Assembly (NCBI GenBank): GCA_023404955.1
Contig: JAEXZY010000048.1
Location: 1 to 47,763, forward strand
From: Actinomycetes bacterium
GTDB taxonomy: Bacteria; Actinomycetota; Actinomycetes; Mycobacteriales; Mycobacteriaceae
Length of the DNA: 47,763 nucleotides
Direction of reading: 5' to 3'
This document shows positions 16,189 to 24,783 of the stretch, piece by piece (position 1 is the first letter of the stretch; each line of letters begins with the position of its first letter). Below the pieces are notes generated by a model. It searched no databases, was not told the origin of the DNA, and saw nothing but the letters and a program-made list of their open reading frames with translations. Position numbers and translations under genes: made by a program.

Positions 16189-16626
16189 ATGCCCGGTCCC
16201 CGCCTCGACGAGCAGTTGTGCTTCGCGCTGTACTCGGCGTCGCGCGCGGTGACCGCTGCCTATCGACCGCTCCTGGAGGAACTCGAGCTGACCTATCCGC
16301 AGTACTTGGTGCTCATGGTGCTGTGGGAAGAAGAACCGTGCACAGTCGGCCATCTCGGCGACCGCCTTCACCTCGACTCGGGCACCCTGTCGCCTCTCTT
16401 GAAGCGTCTGGAGTCGGCCGGTCTGGTGCACCGGCAGCGCAGCACTGCCGACGAGCGGCGCGTCGAGATCTCCCTGACGGCCGAGGGTCGCGCGTTGGAA
16501 GAACGCGCGGCGTGCATCCCGGATCGACTGCTCGGGTCGAACGAGTCGGCCGCCGCAGATCTCGCAGCATTGCGGGACGCCCTGCATCTGATCACCGCCG
16601 ACCTCCATGCGCGCACACCCGACTGA
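16189..16626 (+). CDS. MarR-family regulator, OhrR-like
   Basis: A 145-residue MarR-type winged-helix protein. The N-terminus LDEQLCFALYSASRAVTAAYRPLL carries a cysteine at position 11 in the context (LCFALY) of the peroxide-sensing Cys of OhrR regulators. Next come LTYPQYLVLMVLWEEEP, LHLDSGTLSPLLKRLESAGLV (recognition helix) and the wing RSTADERRVEISLT, all close to OhrR. OhrR senses organic hydroperoxides through that cysteine and normally represses ohr, but no ohr gene is adjacent. The downstream neighbour is a DoxX-like gene 28 bp away on the same strand, and the DUF4174 operon is divergent. Confidence 0.88.
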   Translation: MPGPRLDEQLCFALYSASRAVTAAYRPLLEELELTYPQYLVLMVLWEEEPCTVGHLGDRLHLDSGTLSPLLKRLESAGLVHRQRSTADERRVEISLTAEGRALEERAACIPDRLLGSNESAAADLAALRDALHLITADLHARTPD

Positions 16627-16654
16627 ACCAAGCGCCGACGACGAAAGGTCACCA

Positions 16655-17071
16655 GTGTCCGATCTGCCGCCGCCCCCACCCACCACGCGCGCGCGGACCA
16701 TCGCGCGCCTGGTGCTCGCTGGGGCGATGATCTTCGCCGGGCTCAGCCACTTGTTCTGGGCGCGTGAGGAATTCCAGGCCCAGGTGCCCAAGTGGGTGCC
16801 GATGGACGCCGACGGCGTCGTGATGGCCTCCGGCGGTGTCGAGATCACACTGGGCGTCGGTCTGGCGCTGCTCAGGCGGGATCGCGTTCTGGTCGGCCGG
16901 CTGTTGGCTGCGTTCTTCGTGCTCGTCTTCCCGGGCAACATCGCGCAGTTCGTCAACCAGGCAGACGGCTTCGGACTCAACACAGACACCAGCCGCTTCG
17001 TCCGACTGCTCTTCCAGCCCGTGCTGATCGCCTGGGCGTTGTGGGCTACGGGGATTCCGCGTCGCCGCTGA
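16655..17071 (+). CDS. DoxX-like membrane protein
   Basis: A 138-residue integral membrane protein with four predicted hydrophobic segments: about residues 13-33 (IARLVLAGAMIFAGLSHLFWA), 55-73, 80-97 (GRLLAAFFVLVFPGNIAQF) and 115-132. The segment PKWVPMDADGVVMASGGVEITLGVGL matches the DoxX/DoxX-like family. Mycobacterial DoxX members have been linked to oxidative-stress protection at the membrane, which would suit its place behind an OhrR-like regulator. The GTG at 16655 was chosen; AAAGG lies six bases upstream. Its 3' end overlaps the convergent GH3 gene by 26 bases. Confidence 0.85.
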   Translation: MSDLPPPPPTTRARTIARLVLAGAMIFAGLSHLFWAREEFQAQVPKWVPMDADGVVMASGGVEITLGVGLALLRRDRVLVGRLLAAFFVLVFPGNIAQFVNQADGFGLNTDTSRFVRLLFQPVLIAWALWATGIPRRR

Positions 17072-19247
17072 GCATCTGCTCGACGATTGCAACCGCCTCT
17101 CCTGCACCGAAAGCTCTCAGTCGGCTCAGGGGCATCGACGAGATCATCCTGAGCATGTCGGTGCCGAGGCTGTCGGCGGGTGCCATCTGCTGGAACTGTT
17201 GGAGTAGCCGCGGGCCGAGGGCGGGGTCGGACAGCAACTCGCCCAAGGTGGAATCGACCGTGAGCGGAGGGCGCGCGGGGTCTCCGGGGACATCGACATC
17301 GCTGACGCACAGGATGTTTCGGCTTGATCGGCCGACGCGCACGGTGCGCCGACCACCCTCCACCACCCATTGGCCGATGCGGTCGTCCCAGTGCGCGAGA
17401 TCAGCGCGCGGAATGTGCAGCAGCATCGTCGCGCTGGCTCCGCGTTCCAGTTCGACGACGTCGAACGCCTTCAACTCCTGAGGCGGACGGCTGATGGCCG
17501 ACTCTGGCGCCGACAGGTAGACCTGTACCACTTCTCGGCCATCGCGATCCCCGACGTTGGTCACCGTGAGAGCGACCGAAACACCTCTGCCGTCGGCGTC
17601 GACGCTCAGGTCGCTGTACCGGAAGTCGGTGTAGGACAGTCCGTGTCCGAACGGAAAGGTCACCTCGATGTCGCGGGCGTCGTAGCCTCGATAACCGACG
17701 AAGATGCCCTCGCCGTAGCGCACCTGTGAGTGCTCGCCGGGAAAGGTCAGGAAGGAGGGCGCGTCCTGTAGGCGTGCGGGCACCGTCTCGGCGAGCCTGC
17801 CCGATGGGTTGACGGCACCGAACAGCACGTCAGCGATCGCCGCGCCACCGCCCTGCCCGAGAAGCGCACCGTCGAGAATCGCTGTAGCACAACGGTTCAC
17901 GTCAGTCGGCCGGATGACGCCGCCGTGCGAGAGTACCGCGACGGCGCGGGGCTGGACCGCGCAGACGGCCTTCAGCAGGTCGATCTGATCGTCGGCGAGG
18001 TCGATGTGGGTGCGGTCGTAGCCCTCGGACTCCTCCTGCTCGGAGAGGCCGAGGAACACCACGGCCACGTCGGCGGTACGAGCGGCAGAAACCGCGGCGT
18101 CACCGCCTTCGGCGTAGGTGACCTGTCCTCGGGCACGGGCGCGGATCTCGTCGAGCGGGATGTCCACTTCGGTTGCGTTGACATGCGAACTGCCGCCGCC
18201 CTGGTATCTGGGCTCCACGGCCAAATGACCGATCACGCAGAGCTTTTCGTGGGGTGCCAGGGGGAGGACGGCGCCGTCGTTCTTGAGCAGCACGATGCTG
18301 CGCGTCGCCGCCTCACGGGCCAGCGCGTGGTGGGCGCGCCGATCGACGGGCGCGTGCTCCGCGGCAGCTGCGCGTTGCAGCAGACGCACGACGCGGTCGG
18401 CACTTTCGTCGACGAGGGCTTCGTCGAGGCGGCCCTCGTATACGGCAGCGACGACGTCGCCGTCCATCGACGGGTCGCCGCCGGGCATGGCCAGGTCGAG
18501 GCCAGCCGCCAATGCCGCCACGCGATTGGCGACTGCGCCCCAGTCACTGACCACCAGACCGTCGAATCCCCATTCTCCGCGCAGGACGTCGGTCAGTAGC
18601 CAGCGATTCTCCGAGGCGTAGACGCCGTTTACCTTGTTGTACGCACACATCACGGTCCACGGGCGCGCGACGGTGACGACCCTCTCGAAGCTCTTCAGAT
18701 AGATCTCGCGCAGCGCCCTGGCGTCGACCTGCGAGTCGGACCGCATCCTGTCTGTCTCGGTGTTGTTCGCTGCGAAATGCTTGACCGACGCGCCGACGCC
18801 GCGGTCCTGCAGCCCCTCGACCCACGCGGCACCGAGTTCGCCACTGAGCAGCGGATCTTCGGAGAAGTACTCGAAGTTGCGGCCGCAGCGCGGATCGCGC
18901 TTGATGTTGACGCCCGGACCGAGCACCACGCTGACCCCGAGTGCACGGGCCTCGTCGGCGATCGCCCCTCCGACCCGGTGGACGAGGTCGCGATCCCAAC
19001 TCTGTGCCAATCCGGCCGCGGGTGGAAAGCACGTTGCGGGCGCGCTCGCACCCACGCCGAGGTGGTCGGCCGAGGCGTGCTGAACGCGAACGCCGTGCGG
19101 TCCATCGGTGAGGGTGATCGCCTGTAGTCCGTCGACGGTCTTGGTCTGCCAGAACGACGCGCCGCTCCCGAGCGCGGCCTTCACAGCGAGCGGCAGATCC
19201 GCGATGTGCGTGTCCATGCAAACGACGGTACGCAGACGCCGGCTCAT
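17046..19247 (-). CDS. Glycoside hydrolase family 3 beta-glucosidase-like enzyme
   Basis: A 733-residue GH3 enzyme that hydrolyses beta-glycosidic bonds with retention. The first domain (TIM barrel) carries LTDGPHGVR, SVVLGPGVNIKRDPRCGRNFEYFSEDP, the KHF motif at 156-158 and the nucleophile Asp235 in LVVSDWGA. The second domain has SIVLLKNDGAVLPLA and GGGSSHV; a fibronectin-III-like domain (VALTVTNVGDRDGREVVQVYL) and a short helical tail follow. No signal peptide is seen, so it is probably cytosolic. The ATG at 19247 overlaps the stop of the upstream methyltransferase (ATGA), implying coupling; an internal ATG at 19214 is an alternative start. The substrate is unknown. Confidence 0.93.
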   Translation of the reverse strand: MSRRLRTVVCMDTHIADLPLAVKAALGSGASFWQTKTVDGLQAITLTDGPHGVRVQHASADHLGVGASAPATCFPPAAGLAQSWDRDLVHRVGGAIADEARALGVSVVLGPGVNIKRDPRCGRNFEYFSEDPLLSGELGAAWVEGLQDRGVGASVKHFAANNTETDRMRSDSQVDARALREIYLKSFERVVTVARPWTVMCAYNKVNGVYASENRWLLTDVLRGEWGFDGLVVSDWGAVANRVAALAAGLDLAMPGGDPSMDGDVVAAVYEGRLDEALVDESADRVVRLLQRAAAAEHAPVDRRAHHALAREAATRSIVLLKNDGAVLPLAPHEKLCVIGHLAVEPRYQGGGSSHVNATEVDIPLDEIRARARGQVTYAEGGDAAVSAARTADVAVVFLGLSEQEESEGYDRTHIDLADDQIDLLKAVCAVQPRAVAVLSHGGVIRPTDVNRCATAILDGALLGQGGGAAIADVLFGAVNPSGRLAETVPARLQDAPSFLTFPGEHSQVRYGEGIFVGYRGYDARDIEVTFPFGHGLSYTDFRYSDLSVDADGRGVSVALTVTNVGDRDGREVVQVYLSAPESAISRPPQELKAFDVVELERGASATMLLHIPRADLAHWDDRIGQWVVEGGRRTVRVGRSSRNILCVSDVDVPGDPARPPLTVDSTLGELLSDPALGPRLLQQFQQMAPADSLGTDMLRMISSMPLSRLRAFGAGEAVAIVEQMLSGDAESP

Positions 19248-20338
19248 CCCGCGGGCTTGACGGCCTCGATGATGTCGTGCGGCACGACGGAGAAGGTCCG
19301 GCCGGTGGGCCGCAGGCCCGCGGCGACGAGCAGCTCGTCGAACTCCTCCTTCGACCGCAGCCTGCCCCCGTCGCGCTGCGTCAACGTATGGAGATCGAGC
19401 AAGGGAGAGAACGGGTTCGGACGATTACGCGGCTGAAGGTACTCGACCACCAAGAGCGTGGCGCCGGCGGGCATGCTCGCCGCCACGGTTGCGAAGATCT
19501 TCGCGCAACGTTCGTCATCCCAGTCGTGTAGGACGTCTTTGAGGATGTAGACGTCGGCGGTGGCGTCGACGGATCGGAAGATGTCTCCCTCGACGCGCTC
19601 GATCCGGTCGGCTACGCCCCGCTCGGCCAGGAAGCGGCCCGCCTCGGCGATCATCGCGGGGCTGTCGACGAGGATTCCCCGCAGGTTCGCCTGCGTCTCG
19701 GTCACGAGCACCGACAGCAGCGTGCCGATGCCGCCGGCCACATCGCACACCACCGCACCCTGAGGCCAGGGGTACGCCCGGGCGATGCCGCGGGCGATCA
19801 TGCTCGTCGCTTGCCGCATCGTCGCGGCGAAAATCTGTTCCTCATCGGGATGGGCGGCATACCAGTCCCACACCGACATTCCATGCACCAGCTCGAACGC
19901 ACTCCGCCCGGTGCGCACGCTCGCGGCCAGGCCGCCCCAGGCGTCGACCGTCGACCGCATGCCCTTGTACCGCATCCACGCGCGCAGCGACGACGGATGG
20001 TCACTGCTGAGCACGGCGCCCATGCGGGTCAGGCGGGCTGCCCCCGTGCGTCGGTCCAGGGTGCACAACCCGCAGGCGACCGCTCCGCGCAGCAGGCGGT
20101 GGGTGGTCTCCGGATCGCAGTCGATCTGCGCAGCGACCTGCTGCGCGGTCATCGGCCCCGCCACGAGTACATCCGCGATGCCGAGTTCGGCGATACTGGC
20201 GGCGATCTGGACACCGGCGCTCCCCTCGCCGAGGTCGAGCATCGCGAACTGCGGCGGCACCAACGTGTCGGCGAAGCGCTTGAGCCCGCGCCGAAGCGCA
20301 AGGGTGGCCAGCACCACGGGCAGAGGCGTCGATGGCAT
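19244..20338 (-). CDS. SAM-dependent O-methyltransferase (Methyltransf_2 type)
   Basis: A 364-residue methyltransferase of the hydroxyindole/polyketide/flavonoid O-methyltransferase type. The N-terminal dimerisation/winged-helix part (about residues 35-110, TAQQVAAQIDCDPETTHRLLRGA) precedes the SAM domain, with AVVCDVAGGIGTLL (glycine loop), DSPAMIAEAGRFL, VEGDIFRSV and the catalytic-His segment ILKDVLHDWDD, then RPNPFSPLLDLHTLT. Such enzymes methylate phenolic hydroxyls on secondary metabolites or xenobiotics. It overlaps the GH3 glycosidase by four bases, suggesting that a glycosylated phenol is processed, which is inference. Confidence 0.9.
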   Translation of the reverse strand: MPSTPLPVVLATLALRRGLKRFADTLVPPQFAMLDLGEGSAGVQIAASIAELGIADVLVAGPMTAQQVAAQIDCDPETTHRLLRGAVACGLCTLDRRTGAARLTRMGAVLSSDHPSSLRAWMRYKGMRSTVDAWGGLAASVRTGRSAFELVHGMSVWDWYAAHPDEEQIFAATMRQATSMIARGIARAYPWPQGAVVCDVAGGIGTLLSVLVTETQANLRGILVDSPAMIAEAGRFLAERGVADRIERVEGDIFRSVDATADVYILKDVLHDWDDERCAKIFATVAASMPAGATLLVVEYLQPRNRPNPFSPLLDLHTLTQRDGGRLRSKEEFDELLVAAGLRPTGRTFSVVPHDIIEAVKPAG

Positions 20339-20366
20339 CCGTGCAGGCTACTCGCGCCCTTGTGGA

Positions 20367-20690
20367 TCAGCCGGGAGCCTGAGTGCACATGGTGCCTCGC
20401 GCGGCATTCACCAGCCCGGCGGCTTGAGCGGGGCTCGCGCCGTACCCGGCAGCCGTGGCATCGATGACCGCCTGCGCGGGCTGGCCCGTATACAACTGCC
20501 GGCAGGCCTGTTTCCCCGCCAGCAGAAGCTGGTCGTCGTTGCCGGGGAAGTTGCCCCGCACGCCGTTGAGGAAGGTCACCTCGTCGGGGCTCAGTGCGAT
20601 GGGCCACGCCCCCGCGGGCGCCGTCGCGCCGTAGAGCAGGGCACCCGCGGCCACGCTGATGACGACCGTTCGCAGTCCACTCCGATGCAT
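20367..20690 (-). CDS. DUF732 small secreted protein
   Basis: A 107-residue exported protein with a signal peptide (TVVISVAAGALLYGATAPAGA). The mature domain shows LSPDEVTFLNGVRGNFPGND, a Cys in GKQACRQLYTG, and AAGYGASPAQAAGLVNAARGTMCTQ, the arrangement of mycobacterial DUF732 proteins with a likely disulfide between the two cysteines. The function is unknown. GGAGG lies six bases upstream of the ATG. It lies 28 bp upstream of the methyltransferase on the same strand and may be co-transcribed with it. DUF732 is largely an actinobacterial family, which supports the mycobacterial assignment of the window. Confidence 0.9.
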   Translation of the reverse strand: MHRSGLRTVVISVAAGALLYGATAPAGAWPIALSPDEVTFLNGVRGNFPGNDDQLLLAGKQACRQLYTGQPAQAVIDATAAGYGASPAQAAGLVNAARGTMCTQAPG

Positions 20691-20849
20691 GTCCGCCTCC
20701 TGGCTCGGTGCTCTCCGGTCACCTCAGCGTAAGTCGCACGAGAGAGGGCCCACTGCAGCAATTTCGCCGCCGTCGTCGCGCCGATGCCGCGGGATAGCGG
20801 CTACGGCTGTGATTCCGGCCCGGGAGCAGCCTGGAATGATATTCCGCGA

Positions 20850-21962
20850 TCAGCGGGGACCGAGGAGTTCGCCGCGGATGCTGCCGTGAATGGTGCGCGT
20901 GGCGACCAGACACCAGGTTGCGAGCAGGCACACGTAACCGATCGCCGCTGCGACGCGCAGGGCGGGCAGTCCGGTGTGCAGCGCCAGCTGCGTCGTGCCG
21001 GTGACGAACGTGCCGACGGGAAACGTCAAGCTCCACCACGTCAACGCGAACGGCATGCCGCGACGCAAGGTCCGCACCGTGAGCGACGTCGCCAGCACGA
21101 TCCACAGCACGGCGAACCCCCACACCGGGACCCCGAAGAGCACGGCGAAGATCTGCAGGGCACCGGCGATCTGAGGGTCGACGGCCGCGGCTGCGTTGCC
21201 GCCCAGTAGCCCCGCCGCGGTGATGGACTGCCCCAGCGGACCGAGCACGATCCACAGCGTGGCGACCCGCGCGGTGCCGGAGGTGCCGTAGTGCACCAGC
21301 CTGCTCCAGATCATCGTGGTGATGATCAGCGCGGCGATCATCGACAGCCCGAACATCGCGAAGCAGGCGTACAGCATGGTGGCGCGGCCGGTCTCGCTTG
21401 CGATGTGCGGAATGAGCAGTGCCCCTGTCGCGGCCGACACCATCGGCGGAACGACCGGCATGAGCCAGCCACCGAATGCGGCATCGGGGCCGACGTCGTG
21501 CTGGGTGACCATCAGGAACGGAATGGTGGCCGCGGTGACGAGTCCGCCCGCCGTCCCGAGCGTCCACAGCACCCAGTCCAGCCGCAGGGCGGCTTCCGCG
21601 CCGATCAGGTCGCCACCGATCATGAGCGCTCCGGCACCGACGGTGAGCAGCGCCATCGGCGCGGCGCCGTAGAAGTGCGCCATCGCAGCATTCCGGGCAT
21701 GACCGCGGGCGATGGCGGGATTCCGGACCCAGAACGAGCCGACCAGCACGACGAGCACCGTGAGTAGACAAGCGGCCAGCACCCAGACCACCTGGGCGAA
21801 GCCGCGCAATCCGGGCACCTGGACAGGGAGGCTCGCGGCGGCAGTGGCGACGATCCCGGTACCCATCACTGAGGCGAACCAGTTGGGGCCCACGTGGTGG
21901 AGTCCACGAGGGAGTGAGGGCGCGTCGATGGGTGTGAGGCGCGTGAGCGTCGATTGCTGCAT
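20850..21962 (-). CDS. TDT-family (TehA/SLAC1/Ssu1-like) transporter
   Basis: A 370-residue membrane protein with about ten hydrophobic segments and the family signatures GPNWFASVMGTGIVATAAASL near the N-terminus, AMAHFYGAAPMALLTVGAG, PVVPPMVSAATGALL and FALTWWSLTFPVGTFVTGT. TDT members move tellurite, C4-dicarboxylates, chloride or sulfite (Ssu1); the substrate here is not determinable. The ATG at 21962 starts just before the first conserved segment. It is on the same strand and 69 bp downstream of a LysR-type regulator, an arrangement expected for a regulator-transporter pair. Interestingly, a sulfite-oxidase-like gene lies about 6 kb upstream. Confidence 0.85.
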   Translation of the reverse strand: MQQSTLTRLTPIDAPSLPRGLHHVGPNWFASVMGTGIVATAAASLPVQVPGLRGFAQVVWVLAACLLTVLVVLVGSFWVRNPAIARGHARNAAMAHFYGAAPMALLTVGAGALMIGGDLIGAEAALRLDWVLWTLGTAGGLVTAATIPFLMVTQHDVGPDAAFGGWLMPVVPPMVSAATGALLIPHIASETGRATMLYACFAMFGLSMIAALIITTMIWSRLVHYGTSGTARVATLWIVLGPLGQSITAAGLLGGNAAAAVDPQIAGALQIFAVLFGVPVWGFAVLWIVLATSLTVRTLRRGMPFALTWWSLTFPVGTFVTGTTQLALHTGLPALRVAAAIGYVCLLATWCLVATRTIHGSIRGELLGPR

Positions 21963-22008
21963 GCCCGTCACGCTACGAGTGCCCGGACCTGGTGAACAGC
22001 GGCCAGGA

Positions 22009-22025
22009 CACAAGCAATGTTTGTG
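22009..22025. promoter_or_regulatory. Dyad between the LysR and TDT genes
   Basis: CACAA (22009-22013) and TTGTG (22021-22025) form an inverted repeat with a 7-bp spacer in the 69-bp gap in front of the transporter gene. It is a plausible LysR-type binding site but short. Confidence 0.35.
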
Positions 22026-22031
22026 AGCTGA

Positions 22032-22976
22032 TCACTCGCTTCGATGGCGCCGGACGGCGGCGATGTGGCTCAGCAGGTCGCGCGCCGCGCCCGCGGGGGG
22101 AGTGCTGCCGCCCAGCCACACCGCCCGCAGTGCGCGGCGGAGGTCGAGGCCGGCCACCTCGACGGCACGCAGACGTCCCAGTTCCAGGTCGTCGGCGACG
22201 GCCAGCCTGCTCAACACCGCCGGCCCGGCCTGGGCGAGCACTGCGGCGCGGACCGCGGCCGCGCTGGACAGTTCCAGCGCGGGTGGGACCTGCTCGGCAT
22301 CCGTGACACGCCGCAGCGCCATGCTCAGGAAATTCCTTGTCCCCGAGCCTTTCTCACGAGTGACCAGGGCGGTCGCCGCCACTTCGTCGGCAGGGACGGG
22401 GTGTGGCCGCCGGGCCCACCTGTGTGTCGGGGGCACCACGACCACCAGTTCGTCGTGGGCCACGGTGGTGCTGCGTAACGGCCGCGGCACCCCGGGGCTT
22501 TCGACGAATCCGAGATCGGCGTGATCGTCTCGGATGGCTGCGATCACCTGCTCGCTGTTGGCGGCGGTGAGGATGACGTCGGGCGGGGCCGACTGCTGCC
22601 GTGCGACGCTGTCACGCCAACTGACCAACCAGCGGGGCAGCAGTTGCTCGGCGATGGTCTGGCTCGCGGTGATGCGCAGCCGGGTCTTACTGTCGTCGCG
22701 CAGCGTTGCCAGGCCGGCATCGACCTCGTGCGCCACGGTGAGGAGGCGATCGGCCCACTGGGCGGCGACCGCACCCGCCGGAGTCAGCCGAGAGCCGGTC
22801 TTGCTGCGCAGGACCAGGCGCACCCCGGTCTGCCGTTCCAGCGCGGCGATGCGCGCGGACACGGCCTGCTGTGTCAGCCCGCAGTCGCGTCCGGCGCCGC
22901 TGAGGCTGCCGGTGCGGGCGATCGCGAGGAGAACCTCCAACGACGTGAGGTCGGGCATTCTCGCGCTCAGCTGCAC
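22032..22976 (-). CDS. LysR-family transcriptional regulator
   Basis: A 314-residue LysR-type regulator. The N-terminal helix-turn-helix is LTSLEVLLAIARTGSLSGAGRDCGLTQQAVSARIAALERQTGVRLV (about residues 10-55). The inducer-binding domain follows, with LRITASQTIAEQLLPRWLVSW, DLGFVESPGVPRPLRSTTVAHDELVVVVPP and ELSSAAAVRAAVLAQAGPAVLS. Either the first ATG or the one at 22958 (MPDLTSLEVL) may be the start. It lies directly upstream of the TDT transporter and 10 bp after the FAD monooxygenase gene on the same strand. It most likely controls the transporter. Confidence 0.9.
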   Translation of the reverse strand: MQLSARMPDLTSLEVLLAIARTGSLSGAGRDCGLTQQAVSARIAALERQTGVRLVLRSKTGSRLTPAGAVAAQWADRLLTVAHEVDAGLATLRDDSKTRLRITASQTIAEQLLPRWLVSWRDSVARQQSAPPDVILTAANSEQVIAAIRDDHADLGFVESPGVPRPLRSTTVAHDELVVVVPPTHRWARRPHPVPADEVAATALVTREKGSGTRNFLSMALRRVTDAEQVPPALELSSAAAVRAAVLAQAGPAVLSRLAVADDLELGRLRAVEVAGLDLRRALRAVWLGGSTPPAGAARDLLSHIAAVRRHRSE

Positions 22977-22986
22977 ATGGTCGACC

Positions 22987-24780
22987 TTAAGGGCGCTGCG
23001 CGGGCCCGGGGTAGACGCAGCTCCATGCGCCGGCGATCAGCTTCAGCAGGGTGGTGGCATCCTGTGGTCCGCTGGTAGTGCGCCAGACGACGTGCCCATC
23101 GGGGCGAGCGACCACCGCGCCGCCACTCGTGTCGAACAGCTGCAGTGTCGGGTCCGATGGATCGGCCGGTGTCAGCGCGACCACCGTCACCGGGACGGTG
23201 ATCCCGGACCGGTCGAGAAACGTTGTCCACGAATCGATATCGGTGGTGAACACCGTCAACCCGATCGGTGCGAGGAGTTCGTGGCTCGAGCGAGGAGTCG
23301 AGTGTTCGTCGCAGAGTACGACGTGCGGTAGCCGGGCGCCCGGCTCCGTGCTCGGGTGGTATCGGGTGACGTCATCGTCGACGACCCGGAGACCGCGCCG
23401 CCGGGCGTCGTCGTGCCCGATGAGCGGGCTGTCGTAGGTGTAGCCGAACTCCAGGCCACTGGCCACGAAGTGTTCCAACTGATCGGGAACAACGGTGGCG
23501 ATGTGCTGTCGTAACCCTCGGCTCTTGGGAGTGTCCCGCAACAGCGCTCGCGTGCGGGACGTCTGCAGTCGGGTCAGACCATCGGCGATGCTGCCGACCA
23601 ACCGATCCGGCAGGCGCCCGGGCGGAAGTTTGGCCGCCAGCTCGGTGGCCTTATGGAGCGAACGGTTGGTGATGCCCAGGGGAGCGGTGACGTCGTCGAG
23701 CTTGAAGTGGTTGTGCACGCTCTGTTCGGCGAACCGGGCGATCACCGGACGCCGTTCGATCTCATAGGTGTCGAGGAGTGAGTCGGGTGCGCCATGGTGC
23801 ACGACCGCCGCCAGCTTCCAGGCGAGGTTGTGTGCGTCCTGGACACCGCTGTTGAGACCGAAGCCGCCCGTGTGGGGAAAGCGGTGCGCTGCATCGCCGA
23901 TCAGGATCAGCCGTCCGCTGCGGAACCGCTCGGCCATCTGCGAGGTCATCGTCCAGGTGCCCGTGCTGCGAATCGCGAAACGGTCGCTGCCCAGTACCGC
24001 AGGCAGGCGATCCTGCCAGAACGCGGCGCTGTCACGGGAGATCTGCTGGGCCGGGTGCAGGTACGGCGTCATCAGCACGTAGTCGTCGTCGGCGTGGGCG
24101 ATCAGGACGCCGCTGAGCTGCGGGTGGTAGATCCACGTGAGCAGCGGCCGGTCGTGCCCGGCCGGGAAGAGGCCGGGGGCGTGGAAAAAGACGCTGCCCA
24201 TGTTCGCCAGAACCGGTCCGGCCATGGCTATTCCGGCACCCTCCCGCAGGGCACTGTTCGCGCCGTCGGCGGCGATCACGAAGCGGGCATCGCTGGTCGA
24301 CCGCGTTCTGTCGGCAGGTCCTTGCAGCAACAACTGGTCGTCGGTGTACCGGGCTCGCCACCCGCGCCGAAAATCGACCAGCGGCTCGGCCTCCACTGCC
24401 GCCCACAGTGCCGGCATCAGCAGGTGCTGACCGATGTGCGAGATCAGAAAGGCACTGTGCGAACGCACCTCAGCCAGCCGGTCGGGCTGTGACAGCAAGT
24501 CGATCTCGCCCAGTGCTTCGCGGTCGAGTCTGGTGCACCAGCGGATCACATTCACTGTGTCGATGGGCGGTGTGATCTCGGCGAGTGCCTGCACCAAGGG
24601 CGGGCAGGCCTGATTCCAGATCTCGAGAGTGCGGGCGTTGATGACGTGAGCGGCAGGGTGAAGTCGGGGCTCGGTGCGGTGCTCGACCACCGTGCTGGGG
24701 ATGCCGTAACGAGCCAGCAGCAGAGCCTGCGTACATCCGGCGGCACCGGCGCCGACGATGACGACAGAGTCAGAAGCCAT
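22987..24780 (-). CDS. FAD-dependent aromatic-ring monooxygenase-like protein (PheA/TfdB/UbiH type)
   Basis: A 597-residue class A flavoprotein monooxygenase. The FAD motif VVIVGAGAAGCTQALLLARYG begins at residue 7. The DG motif FVIAADGANSALREGAGI and the FAD/GD motif LILIGDAAHRFPHTGGFGLNSGVQDAHNLAWKL are intact, and the C-terminal thioredoxin-like domain of phenol hydroxylases appears to be present. These enzymes insert one oxygen into an aromatic or quinoid ring using NAD(P)H. It is the last gene of an FAH-VOC-monooxygenase operon (3-bp gap to the VOC gene). The ATG at 24780 is preferred over the TTG three bases upstream. The substrate is unknown. Confidence 0.9.
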   Translation of the reverse strand: MASDSVVIVGAGAAGCTQALLLARYGIPSTVVEHRTEPRLHPAAHVINARTLEIWNQACPPLVQALAEITPPIDTVNVIRWCTRLDREALGEIDLLSQPDRLAEVRSHSAFLISHIGQHLLMPALWAAVEAEPLVDFRRGWRARYTDDQLLLQGPADRTRSTSDARFVIAADGANSALREGAGIAMAGPVLANMGSVFFHAPGLFPAGHDRPLLTWIYHPQLSGVLIAHADDDYVLMTPYLHPAQQISRDSAAFWQDRLPAVLGSDRFAIRSTGTWTMTSQMAERFRSGRLILIGDAAHRFPHTGGFGLNSGVQDAHNLAWKLAAVVHHGAPDSLLDTYEIERRPVIARFAEQSVHNHFKLDDVTAPLGITNRSLHKATELAAKLPPGRLPDRLVGSIADGLTRLQTSRTRALLRDTPKSRGLRQHIATVVPDQLEHFVASGLEFGYTYDSPLIGHDDARRRGLRVVDDDVTRYHPSTEPGARLPHVVLCDEHSTPRSSHELLAPIGLTVFTTDIDSWTTFLDRSGITVPVTVVALTPADPSDPTLQLFDTSGGAVVARPDGHVVWRTTSGPQDATTLLKLIAGAWSCVYPGPAQRP

Positions 24781-24783
24781 CAA

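Noticed and set aside
15601..17370. A 589-codon minus-strand frame running through the MarR and DoxX genes
   Set aside because: Only its last 156 codons (from 16071) look like a protein, with ribosome site and signal peptide. The upstream part is antisense of intact genes.
20833..20845. GGAAT-GAT-ATTCC hairpin after the transporter gene
   Set aside because: A short AT-rich stem of 5 bp with no T-run; cannot be separated from chance.
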